This document shows, piece after piece, positions 63,788 through 64,000 of a DNA stretch of 64,000 bases (position 1 is its first letter; each line of letters starts with the position of its first letter). This DNA is from Sulfuricurvum sp. Its GTDB lineage: Bacteria > Campylobacterota > Campylobacteria > Campylobacterales > Sulfurimonadaceae. The position numbers were made by a program, and so were the translations under genes. The DNA is taken from positions 185,857-249,856 of the forward strand of contig NZ_JAUYFF010000010.1 of assembly GCF_030691015.1 (NCBI RefSeq), read 5' to 3'. The notes under the pieces are model-generated. The model was not told the origin of the DNA. It ran no database searches and was given only the letters and a program-made list of their open reading frames with translations.

Positions 63788-64000
63788 ATGTATCTATTCA
63801 CCTCCGAAGTCGTCTCCCCCGGGCATCCCGATAAATGTGCCGATATCATTGCCGACAGCATCGTCGATCGTCTTATCATCGGTGATCCGAAAAGCCGTGT
63901 TGCAAGCGAAGTGTTTGTTGCAGGGAAACATGTCGTTATCGGAGGGGAAGTTACCTCTAATGTTCAGCTGAGTACCAAAGAGTATAAACATATCGCACTT
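63788..64000 (+). CDS. metK: S-adenosylmethionine synthetase (partial)
   Basis: The window ends 71 residues into MetK, which makes S-adenosylmethionine from methionine and ATP. The N-terminus FTSEVVSPGHPDKCADIIAD is the invariant ATP and metal site of the family. AAGGA lies ten bases before the ATG. It supplies the methyl donor whose spent form LuxS helps to recycle. The C-terminal part lies beyond the window. Confidence 0.95.
   Translation, partial: MYLFTSEVVSPGHPDKCADIIADSIVDRLIIGDPKSRVASEVFVAGKHVVIGGEVTSNVQLSTKEYKHIAL

Overview
The window is 64 kb of compact chromosomal backbone from a Campylobacterota (Epsilonproteobacteria) species, most like Sulfuricurvum or Sulfurimonas. This rests on gene content and order read from the sequence: a cbb3 oxidase operon followed by a DUF4006 gene and a FixH-like gene, a bc1 complex with a two-haem cytochrome c subunit, four-subunit pyruvate:ferredoxin oxidoreductase, futalosine-pathway MqnA, AddAB instead of RecBCD, an lpxE-eptA pair, and the rsmE-rpmE-rsmI-rlmB block familiar from Campylobacter. 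No rRNA, tRNA, CRISPR array, insertion sequence or prophage was seen. Genes overlap by 1-4 bases very often, and several convergent pairs overlap at their 3' ends.

Layout. 1-3.4 kb: rRNA methylation and ribosomal L31. 3.5-7.1 kb: molybdenum cofactor (moeA, moaA) interleaved with queuosine precursor genes (queD, queE). 7.2-10.3 kb: cytochrome bc1 operon. 10.3-16.2 kb: tRNA modification (mnmG, mnmD-type mnmC), a Sel1-repeat protein, riboflavin synthase and several unknowns. 16.2-20.4 kb: luxS facing a class II aldolase, an LsrG-like ABM protein and an LsrK-type autoinducer-2 kinase. 20.4-23.6 kb: pyruvate:ferredoxin oxidoreductase. 23.7-30.7 kb: phosphatase, peptide-binding protein, lipid A modification genes, a sulfatase-fold membrane enzyme and a haem-binding protein. 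30.7-36.6 kb: S9/L13 and addAB. 36.7-41.9 kb: cbb3 oxidase operon with a structured leader. 41.9-54.8 kb: carA, flagellar fliJ/motE-like genes, purA, hisZ-like, an aminotransferase, uppP, rdgB, an MFS carrier, moeA2-moaE-moaD, mqnA and gltX. 54.9-64 kb: a SurA-like chaperone, a CZB chemoreceptor, accBC, dcd, a tandem GAF pair, asnB and the start of metK.

How it fits together. The bc1 complex, cbb3 oxidase and menaquinone gene mqnA describe a menaquinone-based respiratory chain suited to low oxygen. The ferredoxin-dependent pyruvate synthase fits reductive TCA-cycle carbon fixation. Two MoeA paralogues with MoaA, MoaD and MoaE point to heavy use of molybdenum (or tungsten) enzymes.

The most interesting locus is at 16.2-20.4 kb. 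LuxS makes DPD (the AI-2 precursor) and sits next to an LsrK-like kinase, an LsrG-like protein and a class II aldolase, with no Lsr transporter, receptor or repressor in the window. I infer an intracellular route for disposal or salvage of DPD. The second notable signal is a possible three-way-junction RNA just upstream of ccoN. A 33-residue membrane peptide gene inside the cbb3 operon is the third. Starts were revised from the longest reading frame wherever ribosome-binding sites, 4-base stop/start overlaps or family N-termini argued for it.
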